Source: Isochrysis galbana (taxonomy: Eukaryota; Haptophyta; Isochrysidales; Isochrysidaceae). From it: 64,000 nt of DNA. Where the stretch lies: NCBI GenBank assembly GCA_018136815.1, contig CM030932.1, positions 7,750,001 to 7,814,000 on the forward strand, read 5' to 3'. The notes under the pieces are model-generated. The model was not told where the DNA came from, ran no database searches, and was given only the letters and a program-made list of their open reading frames with translations. Numbering within the stretch: position 1 is the first letter of the stretch; every line of letters begins with the position of its first letter. Shown here in pieces: positions 32,465 to 43,625 of the stretch. The position numbers and the translations under genes are program-made.

Positions 32465-35400
32465 ATGGACGAGCTTTTCAAATCTCTCGGCGACGCCGCC
32501 GAGTCACTACAGCGCTCCGTAGCGAGCGAGATCCAAAAACAGAGCGAGGTTCTAGCCCATGAGTACGACCGCTGCGCTTCTACCCCCACTGCATCCGCAC
32601 CCTCTCTCAGCCGCTTTGGCGATCTCTCTGCCTTCTCGCCAGCTGCCTTCACCAATGAGGCCCTCCACTCTGTCAGCAGCAGGCTGGCTGAGACGATCCG
32701 CTTCCCGGGCGAGGGGGAGCATACGGGGAATGACGACACTACGCCGCCCAGCTGTGGCCTCGGCAGCGCGCACCCAACTCTGCGATCATCTGGCATGGAG
32801 GAGGACGAGGAGCACGTAGCAGCAGAAGTCAGTCTTGCAGAGGCAGTGGAACCTGAAGCAGCCATCCCCGCTGTGGCACACGTGGTCGAACCAGGGCCTC
32901 TTGCTGAATTGGCAGAATCTTCTGTCGGTACTGCTGCGAGGAATGTTGAGCTGGCGCTTGAAGAAAGACTTTCCTGGCCTGCCGCTGAAGTGTGCAACAC
33001 AAGACACCACACAAGTGTTGAGGACACGAGGTCACCCCTGAGTACTACGGTAGTGGCACAGTCACGGTCTGCGTGCGTTCCGCTAGCTAGTCAGGTCACT
33101 GCGGACAGCATTGACCGGCCGCTTGTGGGGGGAGTCAATGCATATGATGGTCGGGAAGTTGACGATGAAGGCTGTGAGGAGGGCAGCACAGTGCCGGTGA
33201 GGAAACTGGAGGATGTGGCTCAGACTACATCTAGCGCTTGGGTAGTAAGTGAGCCCGTGGTCGTGGCAATCGGGACAGAAGGGATCGCTAACACACCTCA
33301 GAGATCACGAACCGAAGCGGGTGGCTCGAGTGGTGTCTCTGAGGGAGGGCCATGCGCCTCGTCGCCTGATCAGCCTGAGCTTCTAGGCTCCCCTCCTGAC
33401 CATATTCAAGGCACGTTACCAGAGAGTAATAGACCGTTTCAGCTGGGCGACACTCTGTTCGAAGGCGGCATGGCACCCGATGACGAAAATGTCGGACCGT
33501 TGCTGCGGGGCGGAGCAGTGCCTGCCTTTCGCGGAGAGGAGCTCAGCTCAAGTGATTACCTGGAGAGCTGCGGTTTGGCACCCCCGCTGGCTGCGGCACT
33601 TGCAGCGACCATTCGCAAAGGGGACCAAGCAGGCTTACGCCTTGAGATCCTTGAGCAGCAGAACGAGGAGCTGCGAAGACGTAATAACGAGCTTCAGTAT
33701 CGCAAAGGCGAGCTTGAGGCTCAACAGAGGGATGATGCGGCAACGGCGATTTCTGGATGGGAGAGAGGCGCAGATTCGCTTTTGATAGCCGACGCAACCG
33801 CAGCCATCGAGGCAGCGGAATCTAGAGCGCGATCTGCGCAGACGGAAGCAGCAAGGTTCAATGAGGAACGCACCGCTCTGTATCATCATAACAGTGAGCT
33901 CAAAGCGGAGCTGAATCGGATCTCATCTATGGCGAAAAATAAAGACGAAGCGGTGACGGCAGAACGAAAAGCCTTACACGAGGCGATGCAGCTAGCAGCA
34001 CTTGATGCCACATGGCGGTCTGAGATGTCACAGCTAGAAGCTACTACTGCTGGGGAACTAGCAAGGGTCGATCGCCAACGAGCGGAGGCCGAGACAGCTA
34101 GGGCCCAAGCGGAGGCGCGGTTGGCTCAGCTACGGATTTCGGTCGAGGCAGAGATTGCCTCCGCAGTGAAGCGTGCGGTTGCGGATTTTCAGAGTGCTTC
34201 GGCTGCCACTGCGGCGAGTGCAACAACAAAAGTTGAGAGGGCTGAGGCGCGTGCAGTGGAGGCCGAGGCGAGAGCGGCAGACGCGGAAGCAGAAGCTCTC
34301 TCTGCACGGGCGGCCGTGGGAGAGGTCACAGAGGACGTGAAGGGTTTGAGTGAGGCTGCAACGTATGTGGATGATTGCCACAGCGCAAGAGAAGCGGAGC
34401 TGAAAGAAGCGCTCCAAGCATCACAGAATGAGTTGACGAGTGTCCGGACACACCTAGAAGCGGAGCTGGAAGCAGCGCGCTCCGCGCTCGCATTAGCTGC
34501 TGTAGATACAGAAAATCGGCTCGCTGCACTGGCGGCAGAGTTGGCTCGATCTTTCGACGAGGTCGAGAGAATGCGTGCCGCAGCAGAAGTTGCAGAGGCA
34601 GCCCGGGATCAATTGTTCGAGGAGGCGCATAAATTGCAGCGCGAGGCGGCCGCGCTGCGGGAGGCTGCGCGCTCACGAGAAGCGGAGCGCGCAAAAGCTG
34701 AGGCAGCGGCTGCGACAGCTGTCGAAACAGCCGCGGCAGCATTGATAGAGAAAGAGCAGCTCTACTCCGAGGCGGCGACTTTGCAAGCAGAAGTTGCGCG
34801 ACTGCGACGGGCTGTTCCACCCTTGGGGTCCGCTGCTGGTGCCGCAGCAGTCCGCGCGGCACTGGGTGGTGGCGACAACGTTGCTGAATCGGTGTCCATC
34901 ATGGGAACCGTAGAGGCCGGGGCAAGCCCGGCTGTTGGTAGCAGCGGTACATCGACGGGGCGGCGCGATGGTGGAGGTGGGTTGGATGCAGAGAAGTATC
35001 GATACCTCAGGCAGGTGAGAGGCACCCTGTTGCGCGCTTGCAACTAGAGGTGACAGAATTTAGCCCCTCTCCCCCTGCAGAGCTGCATGTGGACCGCTCT
35101 CTCCCATCCATGTGTGCAGGTGACCATCAATTTTCTTGAGGCCCCCGAGGAGATGCAGCATGAACTCTGGCCACCCATCGCAGCCGTTCTCGAGCTCTCG
35201 CCTGAAGAGGTTGATCGCATTGGTACTGCGCGCCTTGTGCAAAGGTCTTGTTCCTTATCCCTCGTCTTGGATATTCTCACCGACCCCACCGCTCTCGCCG
35301 TGACGCACCCGAAAGTGCATGCTGCGCTGACTACTGCGGCTAGAAGTCTTGCGGCTGGTGCAGCTACATTGCCTGCACTCGCAACGCAGGCACTAGCCGC

Positions 35401-35545
35401 TGCTGTTGACGCCGCCCCAGGAGCCATCGCTAACGTGACAGCGGCACTCCATCGTGTACGCAATCACGGCGGGAGTGGTGGCAGTGGTACCTCACAAGAG
35501 CGGCCGCCTAATACTGCGGGCGTCCCACAGCCAGATGTTGTTTGA
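32465..35545 (+). CDS. GRIP-domain golgin (trans-Golgi coiled-coil tether)
   Basis: Two exons, 32465-35014 and 35120-35545, encode 991 residues. Residues about 380-825 are an Ala/Glu-rich coiled coil (for example EIASAVKRAVADFQ and repeated EAEARAADAEAEA). The GRIP domain follows at about 840-890: EKYRYLRQ, then VTINFLEAP, then LWPPIAAVLELSPEEVDRI. These match the Y-LK-V-L-KF ... LLPVIAxxLxxSPEE pattern, including the key Tyr. GRIP domains bind Arl1-GTP on trans-Golgi membranes, so this is probably a tether for endosome-derived vesicles. The single intron falls inside the GRIP domain after YLRQ. The N-terminal 380 residues are acidic and likely disordered. The 100 residues after the GRIP domain are Ala/Thr-rich, unusual because GRIP is normally near the C-terminus. 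Confidence 0.9.
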
Positions 35546-35989
35546 CGGGCGGATCGAGCCTATTCCATGCATGCTGCATCCGAGTAGGCGACGATGGAAG
35601 AATCGGCACCGACACGAAAGCAGCTTGGCCTAGGGTTGACTTCTCTCGCCACGTTGTATTGATACACAGCCGCCTTTTGGGCGTGCAAAGCATGGCCGCC
35701 CAGCTGCAACGACGCCGCCCCTCCGCCTCCCCCCTCCCTCCACTCGTGTAGTGGGACCGCTTCATCGGTGTTGATTGGGCTCGCAACCACCGCTCTAAAG
35801 TATAACCCCCGCGTGCGGAGGTGTCGTCGAGGGCAGGTAGATATGGAGCCGAGTCCTCAAACATCTCCCTGATTCTATCTGTGGTCGCGCGTCACACTGT
35901 GCTGCCGCTCCGCAGCCTCCCCCCCCCCCCCCCCCGGCGAGGCGGCACAGTTTCTTGCCTCCCCACACCCTTCGCTTTCCTACTAACAC
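35546..35989. other. Intergenic, golgin 3' flank
   Basis: It contains a C-run at 35922-35937. No gene is recognised. Confidence 0.4.
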
Positions 35990-36310
35990 TAACGGCGGAA
36001 GCACCTACCAAGGCGATGAACAGTGACGACGATATCGAAGGGATCATCCTTAACCTTAACGGCGCCGAGGGAATTATAAGCCAATGCGCGGACGACACTC
36101 AGCTACTAGCCCCGAACTTTCGCAGCTTAGTGAAGTCGTTGAAATTGGTAGACCGCTATGCAGCAGGCCTTCTTGCAGCAAACTAAACATATCTAAAGTC
36201 GAGGGGCTCAAAATGGGATCACTACGCAAGAAAACCCCCCAGAGAGTTTCCAACACTTCAAATGGCTCAAAGCTGACGAATACCCCACGATCTTGGGAGT
36301 CCCCTTAGGT
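35990..36310 (+). pseudogene. LINE (non-LTR) reverse transcriptase fragment
   Basis: Three frames in order give a non-LTR RT active-site region: QCADDTQLLAPNFRSL (the ADD box), then KLNISKVEGLKMGSLRKK, then FKWLKADEYPTILGVPLG. These match the order A/C-box, SK-x-GLxxG and W-L-LGVPLG seen in many algal and fungal LINEs. Two frameshifts and a stop break it. No endonuclease is next to it; a separate endonuclease fragment lies at 51.2-51.6 kb. Confidence 0.8.
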
Positions 36311-36538
36311 TAAATTAGTTTTCTAATGAAAGTTAGGTACCGCATGTACCATGTATGCTCCACAAGCGTCACAAGCGCACAATGAAAAACACCGGAAGAT
36401 TCGGGGCTAACACCTTCACGCACCTTCTATGGACCCGGTATGTATTACCTCTCTACCGACATCGCCCCCACGTCCCTTCTTTCCATCTCCTTCCCTTCCC
36501 TACTCTTCCCACCTTCGTTCCTTTGTCTACGGTCTCCG
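36311..36538. other. Spacer with a dispersed motif
   Basis: At 36383 the string AAAAACACCGGAAGATTCGG occurs. Related strings (A-run, CACCAGAAGATTCAGGCT) are at 48968, 49183 and 59227. No gene is seen. Confidence 0.45.
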
Positions 36539-36775
36539 AGGTCCGGCAAGAGGGGTTGGAGCAATAGCGATACGGGCTGGCCGCGACGGGGCCGCCCAGG
36601 GCGAGCGAATTAGGGCCGAGCCCGTGGGGGGGAGAGAGTGGGTCAACAGGGCATTCTGCTCTTGGCATGCCAGGAGGATGGGGGGTTCCTCCTCCGCAGC
36701 AGGGGAGGGGTGGAGGGAGGGGGGGGATCGTGCCCCCCCATGGGTGAACCAATTATAAACTTAGTTCTTGGCTGC
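36539..36775 (+). mobile_element. Family A element, right-end fragment (copy 2)
   Basis: It shares with 45080-45297 the order GGGTCA(A/G)(C/T)AGGGCA, GGCATGCCAGGAGGATGG, TTCCTCC, GGGGAGG(A/G)GTGGAG, CGTGCCCCCCCATGGGT and the end AAxTATAAACTTAGTT. The left half is missing. Confidence 0.8.
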
Positions 36776-36806
36776 AATTGTACCTTCCGGCCACGAGTTT
36801 TTCTTT

Positions 36807-38645
36807 TCACGCAGCGCATAAACTGTGGAAAGCAAACACCTCTTCCACCGGCGTTCCGGCCAAAAGCTTGCGTCGCAGATCCAGAGTGCCAGTAGTCGCA
36901 ACAGCTAGCATACTTAGGCCAATCATCCCCCCTAGGAGCAACACGATGAGCGAGGCACACCCATGCTTCTTCACAAGATGCGAAAAGGCATGCTTTCCGA
37001 GGCACCCACCGAGCATCGTCACGATCCCGAAGACTATCGAGTGATGAAGGGGGGCCACCCCACTGAGGATAAAGCCAGTTGCAGCGCACGATGAGGTGAG
37101 CAGCACCATGGTTCCCGTTGTTGCACTCGAGACTTGTGGTAACATTCCAAGCTGCAGCATCATTGGGCCCAACACGATTCCTCCACCAACGCCCATGAGC
37201 CCTGCGATAATGCCGGCGAGCAGCGTTCTTGCCAATGCAGCGGCGGCGATGTGCGGCAGCCATCTCACATCTCCGTCAGCAGGCTCGAGCTCGGGCGAAT
37301 CTGCAAGATGGACGTGCTCCTCCTCCTTACCGACGAGACGGCGGCCAGCCAGCACGCTGATGCCGATCAAAGAGATGACAGCAACGATCGTAATAGCCCA
37401 GTACTCCTGACCGCATGGCTCGAAAGCAAGAAGGCTTTTCATGCTTTTACCGCCACGAATAAGGAGTAAAACCATTAGTCCAATCCATGTGCCAATTAGC
37501 AGTGCAATCTCAACGATCGTGCTGCTGGAGGTTTTAGCAATTGCCGGGACAGCTGGAGTGAGCAGCCATGCCAAAGCCGACACTAACGCCCCATACAGCC
37601 CAGTTGTTGATGGGCCCGAGGGCGGCTGGACCCGTGACGACGGATTGCGAGGAGATTCAATGCTTCCATCATCAGAGACTATGAGCCGGCCCCTCTCCAC
37701 CGCGTCGGGTCCGCGATATGAGGAAATCTTTGTGCGCCTCTCACTTTCTAGCTGTGAAAGCCCCTTCTGCAATGTGGTGAATGTTATTAGGGACAAGAGG
37801 ACGGTCATGACCAAAAGGATGATGGGAGTGGGTACCGCGTGATTGAGCAGCATACCAACTTGAGCGCCGGCCATCTCAGTCGGTGCAAGGAAGGCTGCTA
37901 GACCAAGATCGATCAGAGGGCGCTCTGAGTTGGTTGGATGGCGCGATGGTGCGTTCACAATGAATGCCCCGAGTGATGCGCCGAATATCAGGCTCTGGGA
38001 CACGCCAACGCATGCCTGGGGCGGGAACTTAAGCGCAAGAGCGAGGACGGGCACAAAAATGCCGCCCCCGCCGATACCACCCGTTGCAGCAAGCGCAGCA
38101 ACGACGAAAAAAAGCGCAGCAACCGCTGCGTCTAACCAGTACGGAATGTTGCGAGGCGACTCGGCACCGAACCCAGTGCCAGGACTAACCTTATGAGAGC
38201 GTACGGGATCACCTTTGGGGGTCCATCCGAGTCTCGCGCGGCCCGTCCCCTGTCCCTCCGCCTGCCATGTCCCATTGGCCGCTGGCTCTCTTAACTGGAG
38301 TAGCTGGCGTTCATGGATAGCTTGCCAGTTTGGGGCTGTCTGGTGTGACCCTTGATTGGTGAGGCTTGCCGAGGAGCTGATCGTACCGGAGACGGCGATT
38401 AGCACGAGTCTCATCATCGCGAGCCCCGCGAGCAGGGCGAGCACGACGGCGGTCGCCAATTCGACCAGCGGACTCGCCCCTGCACCGGGAGCCAGCGAGA
38501 GGGACTCCCACAGGGAAACGAGTCTGGCGGGGGGGGGGGGGGGGGGGGGGGGGGAGGCGCACAGAGCACAGAGAGATGAAAAAGTGAGGACGACAGCGCA
38601 AGGTGATTTCTTTCCAAGGGTTGCAACACTTGCGTTGAAGGCCAT
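36807..38645 (-). CDS. TauE/SafE-family membrane permease, about 600 aa
   Basis: TauE/SafE proteins move small organosulfur or sulfite anions, though substrates of eukaryotic members are rarely known. The two signature half-repeats are clear: GGIGGGGIFVPVLALAL in the first half and GLMGVGGGIVLGPMML in the second, each followed by helices with T/S-TG and FG-x-x patterns. About ten hydrophobic helices are visible, split by a hydrophilic loop with Arg/Ser (about 310-350). The C-terminus ends LAGTPVEEVFAFHSL. At the 5' end the frame runs through a C-run of about 28 bases (38529-38555 on plus). This can be read as poly-Pro or, more likely, as the pyrimidine tract of a 3' splice site ending CCGCCAG. 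A GTGCGC donor just upstream would give a very short in-frame intron. The start is therefore uncertain. Confidence 0.85.
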   Translation of the reverse strand: MAFNASVATLGKKSPCAVVLTFSSLCALCASPPPPPPPPARLVSLWESLSLAPGAGASPLVELATAVVLALLAGLAMMRLVLIAVSGTISSSASLTNQGSHQTAPNWQAIHERQLLQLREPAANGTWQAEGQGTGRARLGWTPKGDPVRSHKVSPGTGFGAESPRNIPYWLDAAVAALFFVVAALAATGGIGGGGIFVPVLALALKFPPQACVGVSQSLIFGASLGAFIVNAPSRHPTNSERPLIDLGLAAFLAPTEMAGAQVGMLLNHAVPTPIILLVMTVLLSLITFTTLQKGLSQLESERRTKISSYRGPDAVERGRLIVSDDGSIESPRNPSSRVQPPSGPSTTGLYGALVSALAWLLTPAVPAIAKTSSSTIVEIALLIGTWIGLMVLLLIRGGKSMKSLLAFEPCGQEYWAITIVAVISLIGISVLAGRRLVGKEEEHVHLADSPELEPADGDVRWLPHIAAAALARTLLAGIIAGLMGVGGGIVLGPMMLQLGMLPQVSSATTGTMVLLTSSCAATGFILSGVAPLHHSIVFGIVTMLGGCLGKHAFSHLVKKHGCASLIVLLLGGMIGLSMLAVATTGTLDLRRKLLAGTPVEEVFAFHSLCAA

Positions 38646-39220
38646 TAAAAGTAAGGGCGTTAGAACTTATAGCGTCGCAGGACACTGTGTTAGCTACAAT
38701 AGCACTCCACCACCAGCGGGCCTTAGTTTGCGCTAGTGAACGGCGACGGAGCAGCGAGGGGGCGCCCAGGCCGGAGAAAAGGGGAAAAGAAGACAACCCC
38801 CCCAAGGGCCACGCTCCCTCTCTTAACCCCTTCTCCGCCGCGCCGCGCCCCAGACCGCCCAAGCTCTCTCGCTCTCTCTTCCCAAACCCCAAACCCCAAA
38901 CGCTAGAAGGTCCCAGCGTCCCAGCTGCCAGCTGTGAAAGACAGAAACAGTGTTTTTTTTCGGAGGCCAAAAACAGTGTTTTTCACTGTCTTTCAAACGC
39001 CCTCCGTCTTTGCCACTGTTTTTTTAGAGCGGGGTTGGGGCTGGGGGCTGGGGGCCGCCCGTGCACCAAATGAAGGCAAGCCGCCTCAGACGCCCACTCG
39101 TGCGGGGCCTGCGGCCCCGGGCCCCGGGTCACCAAAACCGGAGCCGGTCACCAAAACCGGTAAAACCGGACTGTATTTGTATTTGGCCTCCGTAGAAAAC
39201 CGGTGAATACGGTTTTCACA
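38646..39220. other. Intergenic with short dispersed repeats
   Basis: 38932-38995 (GTGAAAGACAGAAACAGTG, T-run, CGGAGGCCA, AAACAGTG) is matched at 54600-54665. The 24-base string starting ACCAAATGAAGGCAAGCC at 39064 recurs at 44408. CGGTCACCAAAACCGG units lie at 39124-39165. Confidence 0.6.
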
Positions 39221-39224
39221 TGCA

Positions 39225-39385
39225 GGGATTGAACGCTTTTCCATGTGTAGGCTGATGGTGATTGAAGGCTTTTCCATGCCCATGCTGTGGGGGTGATGGC
39301 GATTGAACGCGTTTCCACGTGTAGGCTGATGGTGATTGAGCGCTTTTCCTTCTGTGGGTGATGGTGATTGAGCGCTTCTCGCCTC
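39225..39385 (+). repeat. Minisatellite of about 33 bp, five units
   Basis: Units begin GATTGAACGC(T/G)TTTCCA and continue GTGTAGGCTGATGGT or a variant. Starts are near 39227, 39260, 39301, 39335 and 39367. The last unit ends TTCTCGCCTCGAC. Two inverted units with the same GATTGAACGCTTCTCGCC core lie at 59150-59235. Confidence 0.85.
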
Positions 39386-40114
39386 GACTTCTTTGGGGAT
39401 TTCCCCACCCCGGCCAGGCGGCCAGGCCCCCGGCCGAACGCGTCCCTCTCACGCCGGACGCCGGCCGGTTCGGTCTCCGCGTCTCCGCGTGGACCGGCCT
39501 CGTCGACACTCGCGACTGCCCGGCCCTACTCGCCCTGCTGCGGGCGGCTGGGCACCTGCCGGCCGGTGAGACGGTGGTGGCAGGTGACGTGCTGTCATTT
39601 TTCATCCCTAATAAAAAAACCTTGTTTGACCGCCCTACTTACTACTTACTAGAGCCTCCCCTGGTCCCCTGGTTGTGGCGTTGTGGTCCGTGGTCCTCAT
39701 CCCGGTCGGCCCAGTATTGGTGGGGGCTGGGGGGGGAGGGGGGGGGAAGGGGGGGCTCTCCCTCGCTCATCGGGCGCAGGCTACCCGCGAGCCGGGGGGC
39801 GAAAAACGTGGGTGTGGAGGGGGTGGGGGACCTCGAAGCCCGTACGGCCGCCACCTTTTAAGACTCGAAGCTAGATGTGAGGCCTAGATTTCTATGTTCT
39901 ACGTAGCTCCTTCTTGGAAGCTTCCATTCTTCTTTCTGGGCTTAAAACTTCCGCGAGGCCCACCCCGAGCGAGTGAGGCTCGCTCGTTCCTCTTGCACAC
40001 ACAACCTCTCTCTGCGAGCTCTCTCTCTCTGTCTCTCGGTCTCTCGCTTGCAGCGCGCGCCTCTCCTCTCGCCTCACTGGCGCGCCCCGACGGCTCAGCC
40101 CCCCCCCCCCCCCG
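39386..40114. other. Intergenic, PheRS upstream region
   Basis: Contains the inverted copy of the AGGGCGGTCAAACA motif at about 39614-39630, G-runs at 39722-39752, CT repeats at 40010-40045 and a C-run at 40100-40113 directly before the chosen PheRS ATG. No gene is recognised. Confidence 0.45.
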
Positions 40115-42098
40115 ATGTCCATCGGCCTGCTCATGATCACGTCAAGCCTGTGCCTGGTGCACCGGGGCGTTCCGGGTATCGTTGGACGTGCGTCTAATAG
40201 CGCTGTCGTGCCGCTCGCGCGCAGGGCCGTGCGCACCGGCCGGGTGCGTGCCACCGCCACTGCGACTGACAATGTCGCACGCTTTGTCACGGGCGAGACA
40301 GGCAACAACGTCACGCCGTATATTGCCAATCTGGTCGGACGCGGACTGCACAAAAGGGCCAACCATCCGCTCGGGATTATCAAGCAAAAGATCGAGGAGT
40401 ACTTCGAGACGATCGAGGGTGTGAATTTTGAGATAGCGGACGCCATGGACCCTGTTGTCTCCGCACAGCAGTGCTTCAACGATCTCTTGATTCCTGATGA
40501 CCACCCGGGACGCCTCCCTTCCGACACCTACTACATTTCACGGGCAGGTGGACGCGATGTCTCTTCCGCTGAAGACGTTTTGTTGCGCACACATACGTCG
40601 GCACATCAATCGACGCTCATGAAGGCTGGCTATGAGGCATTCCTTTGCACGGGCGACGTCTACCGCCGTGACGAGATCGATGCGAGCCACTTTCCTGCCT
40701 TCCACCAGATGGAAGGCGTTCGCCTCTTTGACCCGGCTCTTGTTGGCGAAGGCGAGATGGCGCGTGAGGAATGGTGCGCAGCATTCACAAAACCCCTCAA
40801 CTCCATGCTAGTCACTATCTTAACATGTGTGGTCCGTCTGCATAGACTAGCCACCTCTGGCCACTGAGCTTAGTGCGCACCAGAGCTGAGGGCGCACCAG
40901 ACCTGTTCTGCTCGCCGTCTGGCTCAATCGTGACCCCAGATGACTGAGAAGGTCTCGACGATTTGCGCCCCTTGATGCAGGCTGGCATCGCCTGGATGCA
41001 AGTTGGTGGCTGATGATCTTAAGGCCACTTTGGAGGGCCTATGCGATCACCTCTTTGGTCCTGTTGAGAAGCGCTGGATTGACGAGTATTTTCCGTTCAC
41101 CGAGCCCTCTTTCGAGCTCGAAATCTACTACAATGGCGACTGGATGGAAGTGCTTGGCTGTGGTGTCATCCATTCAGGAGTCCTCGAGAACTGCGGGCTC
41201 TCGCACCGCAAGGGATGGGCTTTCGGCCTCGGCTTGGAGCGTCTCGCCATGGTGAGTCGCGGGTTTGGCTGCGAGCACCTTTTGTGGGACGCCATACGCC
41301 AGCTGGGGCTGCAACGCATAGCTGGGGACGCAACGCACCAGTTTGGGACGCAACGCACCAGCTTTCGTTGTTTCCCACCAAACGACCATCATTTGTGTGA
41401 CCTAAACCTTCTGATGCGTCACAATAATCACCTATCACAGCCACTGTCCAAACTGCCAGGCCGTTCGCCTTTCTTTGACACCCCCGCTGTTGTTGCTTTC
41501 CCAAGCTGGGTTCATCCAGCCTTGGGCGCATGCCATTCACGTGCTGCCAACCACCTCGTACTTAGGTGCTCTTCGAAATTCCGGATATCCGCCTGTTCTG
41601 GACCGATGACGAGCGCTTCCACAAACAGTTCAAGGCGGGTCAACTGACCAAATTCAAGCCATACTCGAAGTATCCGCCTTGCTTCAAGGACATTGCTTTC
41701 TGGTTGCCCGAGGAAGGTTTTGAGCCCAACGATTTCTTCGAGCTCGGCCGTGGTGTGGCAGGTGTGGCGCTCTCCCATGTTCTCCTCTTTGCAAATCGCA
41801 CTCCCGATGGTGGAAGGTGCCTACATGCAATCGGCACGAGCAACACACTCGTCTAGCTTGACCCCTTCGCAAACGCGACGATGCATGCCACTCACTCGGC
41901 TGCTTACACGTAGGTGAGCTCATTGAGAAGATTGACCTAATTGACTCTTTCACCCACCCGAAGAAGGGCCGCACCTCCCATTGCTATCGTATCACCTATC
42001 GCTCCATGGACCGCTCTCTCACTGACGATGAGATCAATGCTCTTCAAGAAGAGCTGCGTGAGAAGGCAGCGGAGACGCTTTCGGTGGAGCTGCGCTAG
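40115..42098 (+). CDS. Organellar phenylalanyl-tRNA synthetase, monomeric
   Basis: Four exons, 40115-40773, 40981-41251, 41566-41761 and 41914-42098, encode 436 residues in frame. The enzyme charges tRNA-Phe in mitochondria or plastids. A presequence of about 50 residues (Arg/Ala/Thr-rich) is followed by GNNVTPYIANLVGRGLHKR and HPLGIIKQKIEEYF. Class II motif 2 is GDVYRRDEIDASHFPAFHQM and motif 3 is GWAFGLGLERLAM, ending exactly at intron 2. An FDX-ACB anticodon domain follows (FKPYSKYPPCFKDIAFW, then DSFTHPKKGRTSHCYRITYR). The single-chain layout is that of the mitochondrial/chloroplast enzyme (FARS2 type), not the bacterial alpha subunit. Exon 1 to 2 was chosen as GAATG/GTGCGC to TGATGCAG, which gives EEWLASPGCKLVADDLK. 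Confidence 0.95.
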
Positions 42099-42255
42099 TC
42101 CCTTCGATCCCCCCCCCCCCCCCCCGCTTGCGTGTGGTTCTGAACATTACATATTGCTATCTTCTTGCCCATCGGTGTCAACATAAACGTGTCAATTGGG
42201 GGGCCAACCCGGCACCGAGATCGCGATGACGGCGGGCTCAAGTTGATCCCTGAGA

Positions 42256-42465
42256 GTTGCTCATTTGAAAGTGAGAGGATAACGTTTGTCACTGTGTGAC
42301 GAAATGCTAGCACGTGCATCAACGCATTCATTTGTTGCTACTAGCTACAACTCACAGCTACTAGCTCATTTGAAAGTGAGAGGATATCGTTTGCCATTGT
42401 GTGACGAAATTCTAGCACGTGCATCAACGCATTCATTTGTTGCTACTAGCTACCACCCACATCTA
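42256..42465 (+). repeat. Tandem duplication, about 113 bp, two units
   Basis: The unit runs GCTCATTTGAAAGTGAGAGG, then GTGTGACGAAAT(G/T)CTAGCACG and TTTGTTGCTACTAGCTAC. The second unit begins near 42365, with a handful of substitutions. Confidence 0.85.
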
Positions 42466-42483
42466 CTAGCTAACCACTCATAC

Positions 42484-43459
42484 TCAACTAAGTTTATACT
42501 TGGCTGACCCATGGGGGGGCACGAGCCCCCCCCTCTCTCCACTCCTCCCTCCTCCCCTGCCATGGGGGAGGAATAAAATAAAATAATCAATGTTATATCC
42601 TAGCCAACCCCACTAGCTAATTGGACACAACTTTTCCGTCCCGGAATCCCGCCATGCCTGACGAGCCAGGTGTCCGAGTGCTACCGGGGGGTGGGGGCAC
42701 TGCCCCCTCCCCTCGATATTTGTCCTCCCCCAGTGCACGCACCGACCCCGCGCACCCCAGCGCGTCCTCTCCTCGAGTCCACGCTGGGGGAAAACCCCTT
42801 TCGGGTAAAAGCAACGCGGGGGGGGGGGGCATTCGTGAGATAGGGGCCCAGAAGCGCTAATCTCCCTCGCTAGTGCGAGTGGCCGCGGCGAGCCGCGGCC
42901 CTTCCCTCCTGGCTCTGGCGCCCCCGTCTTCTCTTACCCAAACGGGGCGAGAAGACACGTCACTGCCGGAGGGGAGAGCTGCCGCTCCCCCCTCCCCTCC
43001 CTCTTTCCTTTTCCTCCTCTCTTCCCTGCGGCGGGGGCCCATGGCGCGCGCCTGCGGCCCCTCGCTCAGGTCCCCAGATGGCCTGCAGGGCCTGGGAGCA
43101 CAGCTCAGGGGGCAGGTGAGGCTGGGGCATGGCCCTGGCCCCTCCTGCCTCTCCCTCGCTGGCGCTCCGAGCCCCTGCGGGTCGACTGGAGCTGGCTGGG
43201 GGGTCCTGAACAGGGGGGCCCAGGGGGAGGAGGGGCTGGTCAGAGGAATGGGCAGGCCACGACGGGCCAGGGCGGGCGAGTCAGGCGGGCCTGTGAGGAG
43301 AGGAATAGGTCAGCAGGGCTGTGTGCTCCTGGCAAGCCATCAGGCGTGCCAGGAGAGTGGGTGGATCCTCCCCCATGGCAGGGGAGGAGTGGAGAGAGAG
43401 GGGGGCTCGTGCCCCCCCATGGGCGAACTAAGTATAAACTTAGTTGGCCTGCCATGGGG
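42484..43459 (+). mobile_element. Family A element with both terminal inverted repeats (copy 3)
   Basis: The left end (42486-42570: CTAAGTTTATACTTGGCTGA, CCATGGGGGGGCACGAG, CTCTCTCCACTCCTCC, CCTGCCATGGGGGAGGA) is the inverted match of the right end at 43370-43459. Inside lie dispersed repeat B (42590-42790, minus) and the GC-rich core (43030-43250) shared with the copies at 15.6-16.2 and 44.9-45.1 kb. The plus ORF at 42873-43490 is open but low-complexity, and I do not call it a gene. Confidence 0.75.
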
Positions 43460-43625
43460 GAGGAACAACCCATTCTCCAGGCATGCCTGATGGCTTGCCA
43501 GGAGGAGACTGCCCTACTGACTCACTCCCTTCCCCTTAGGCTCGCCGGCTCGCCCCATTCGCCCGTCCGGGCCAGTCGTGGCCAGCCCATTGCTCCAACC
43601 CCCCCTCCCCCCCTGTATACAGGCA
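43440..43625 (-). mobile_element. Family A right end, inverted, abutting copy 3
   Basis: Directly after AACTAAGTATAAACTTAGTT the sequence mirrors 43240-43400: GCCATGGGGGAGGAACAACCCA, CAGGCATGCCTGATGGCTTG, CCAGGAGGAG, CTGCCCTACTGACTC, CCCCATTCGCCC, GGCCAGCCCATTGCTCCAACC. Two right ends therefore meet head to head and share one AACTAAG palindrome; the second has lost the GTGGAGAG...CCCATGGG segment. Confidence 0.75.

Noticed and set aside
40115..40867. PheRS as a truncated pseudogene ending at 40867
   Set aside because: Splicing at 40774 and 40981 restores a conserved EEW to DDLK segment and the full enzyme, so the stop is intronic.
42256..42465. CRISPR or tRNA cluster
   Set aside because: It is a simple two-unit tandem duplication without tRNA structure. 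I saw no tRNA or rRNA gene anywhere in the window.
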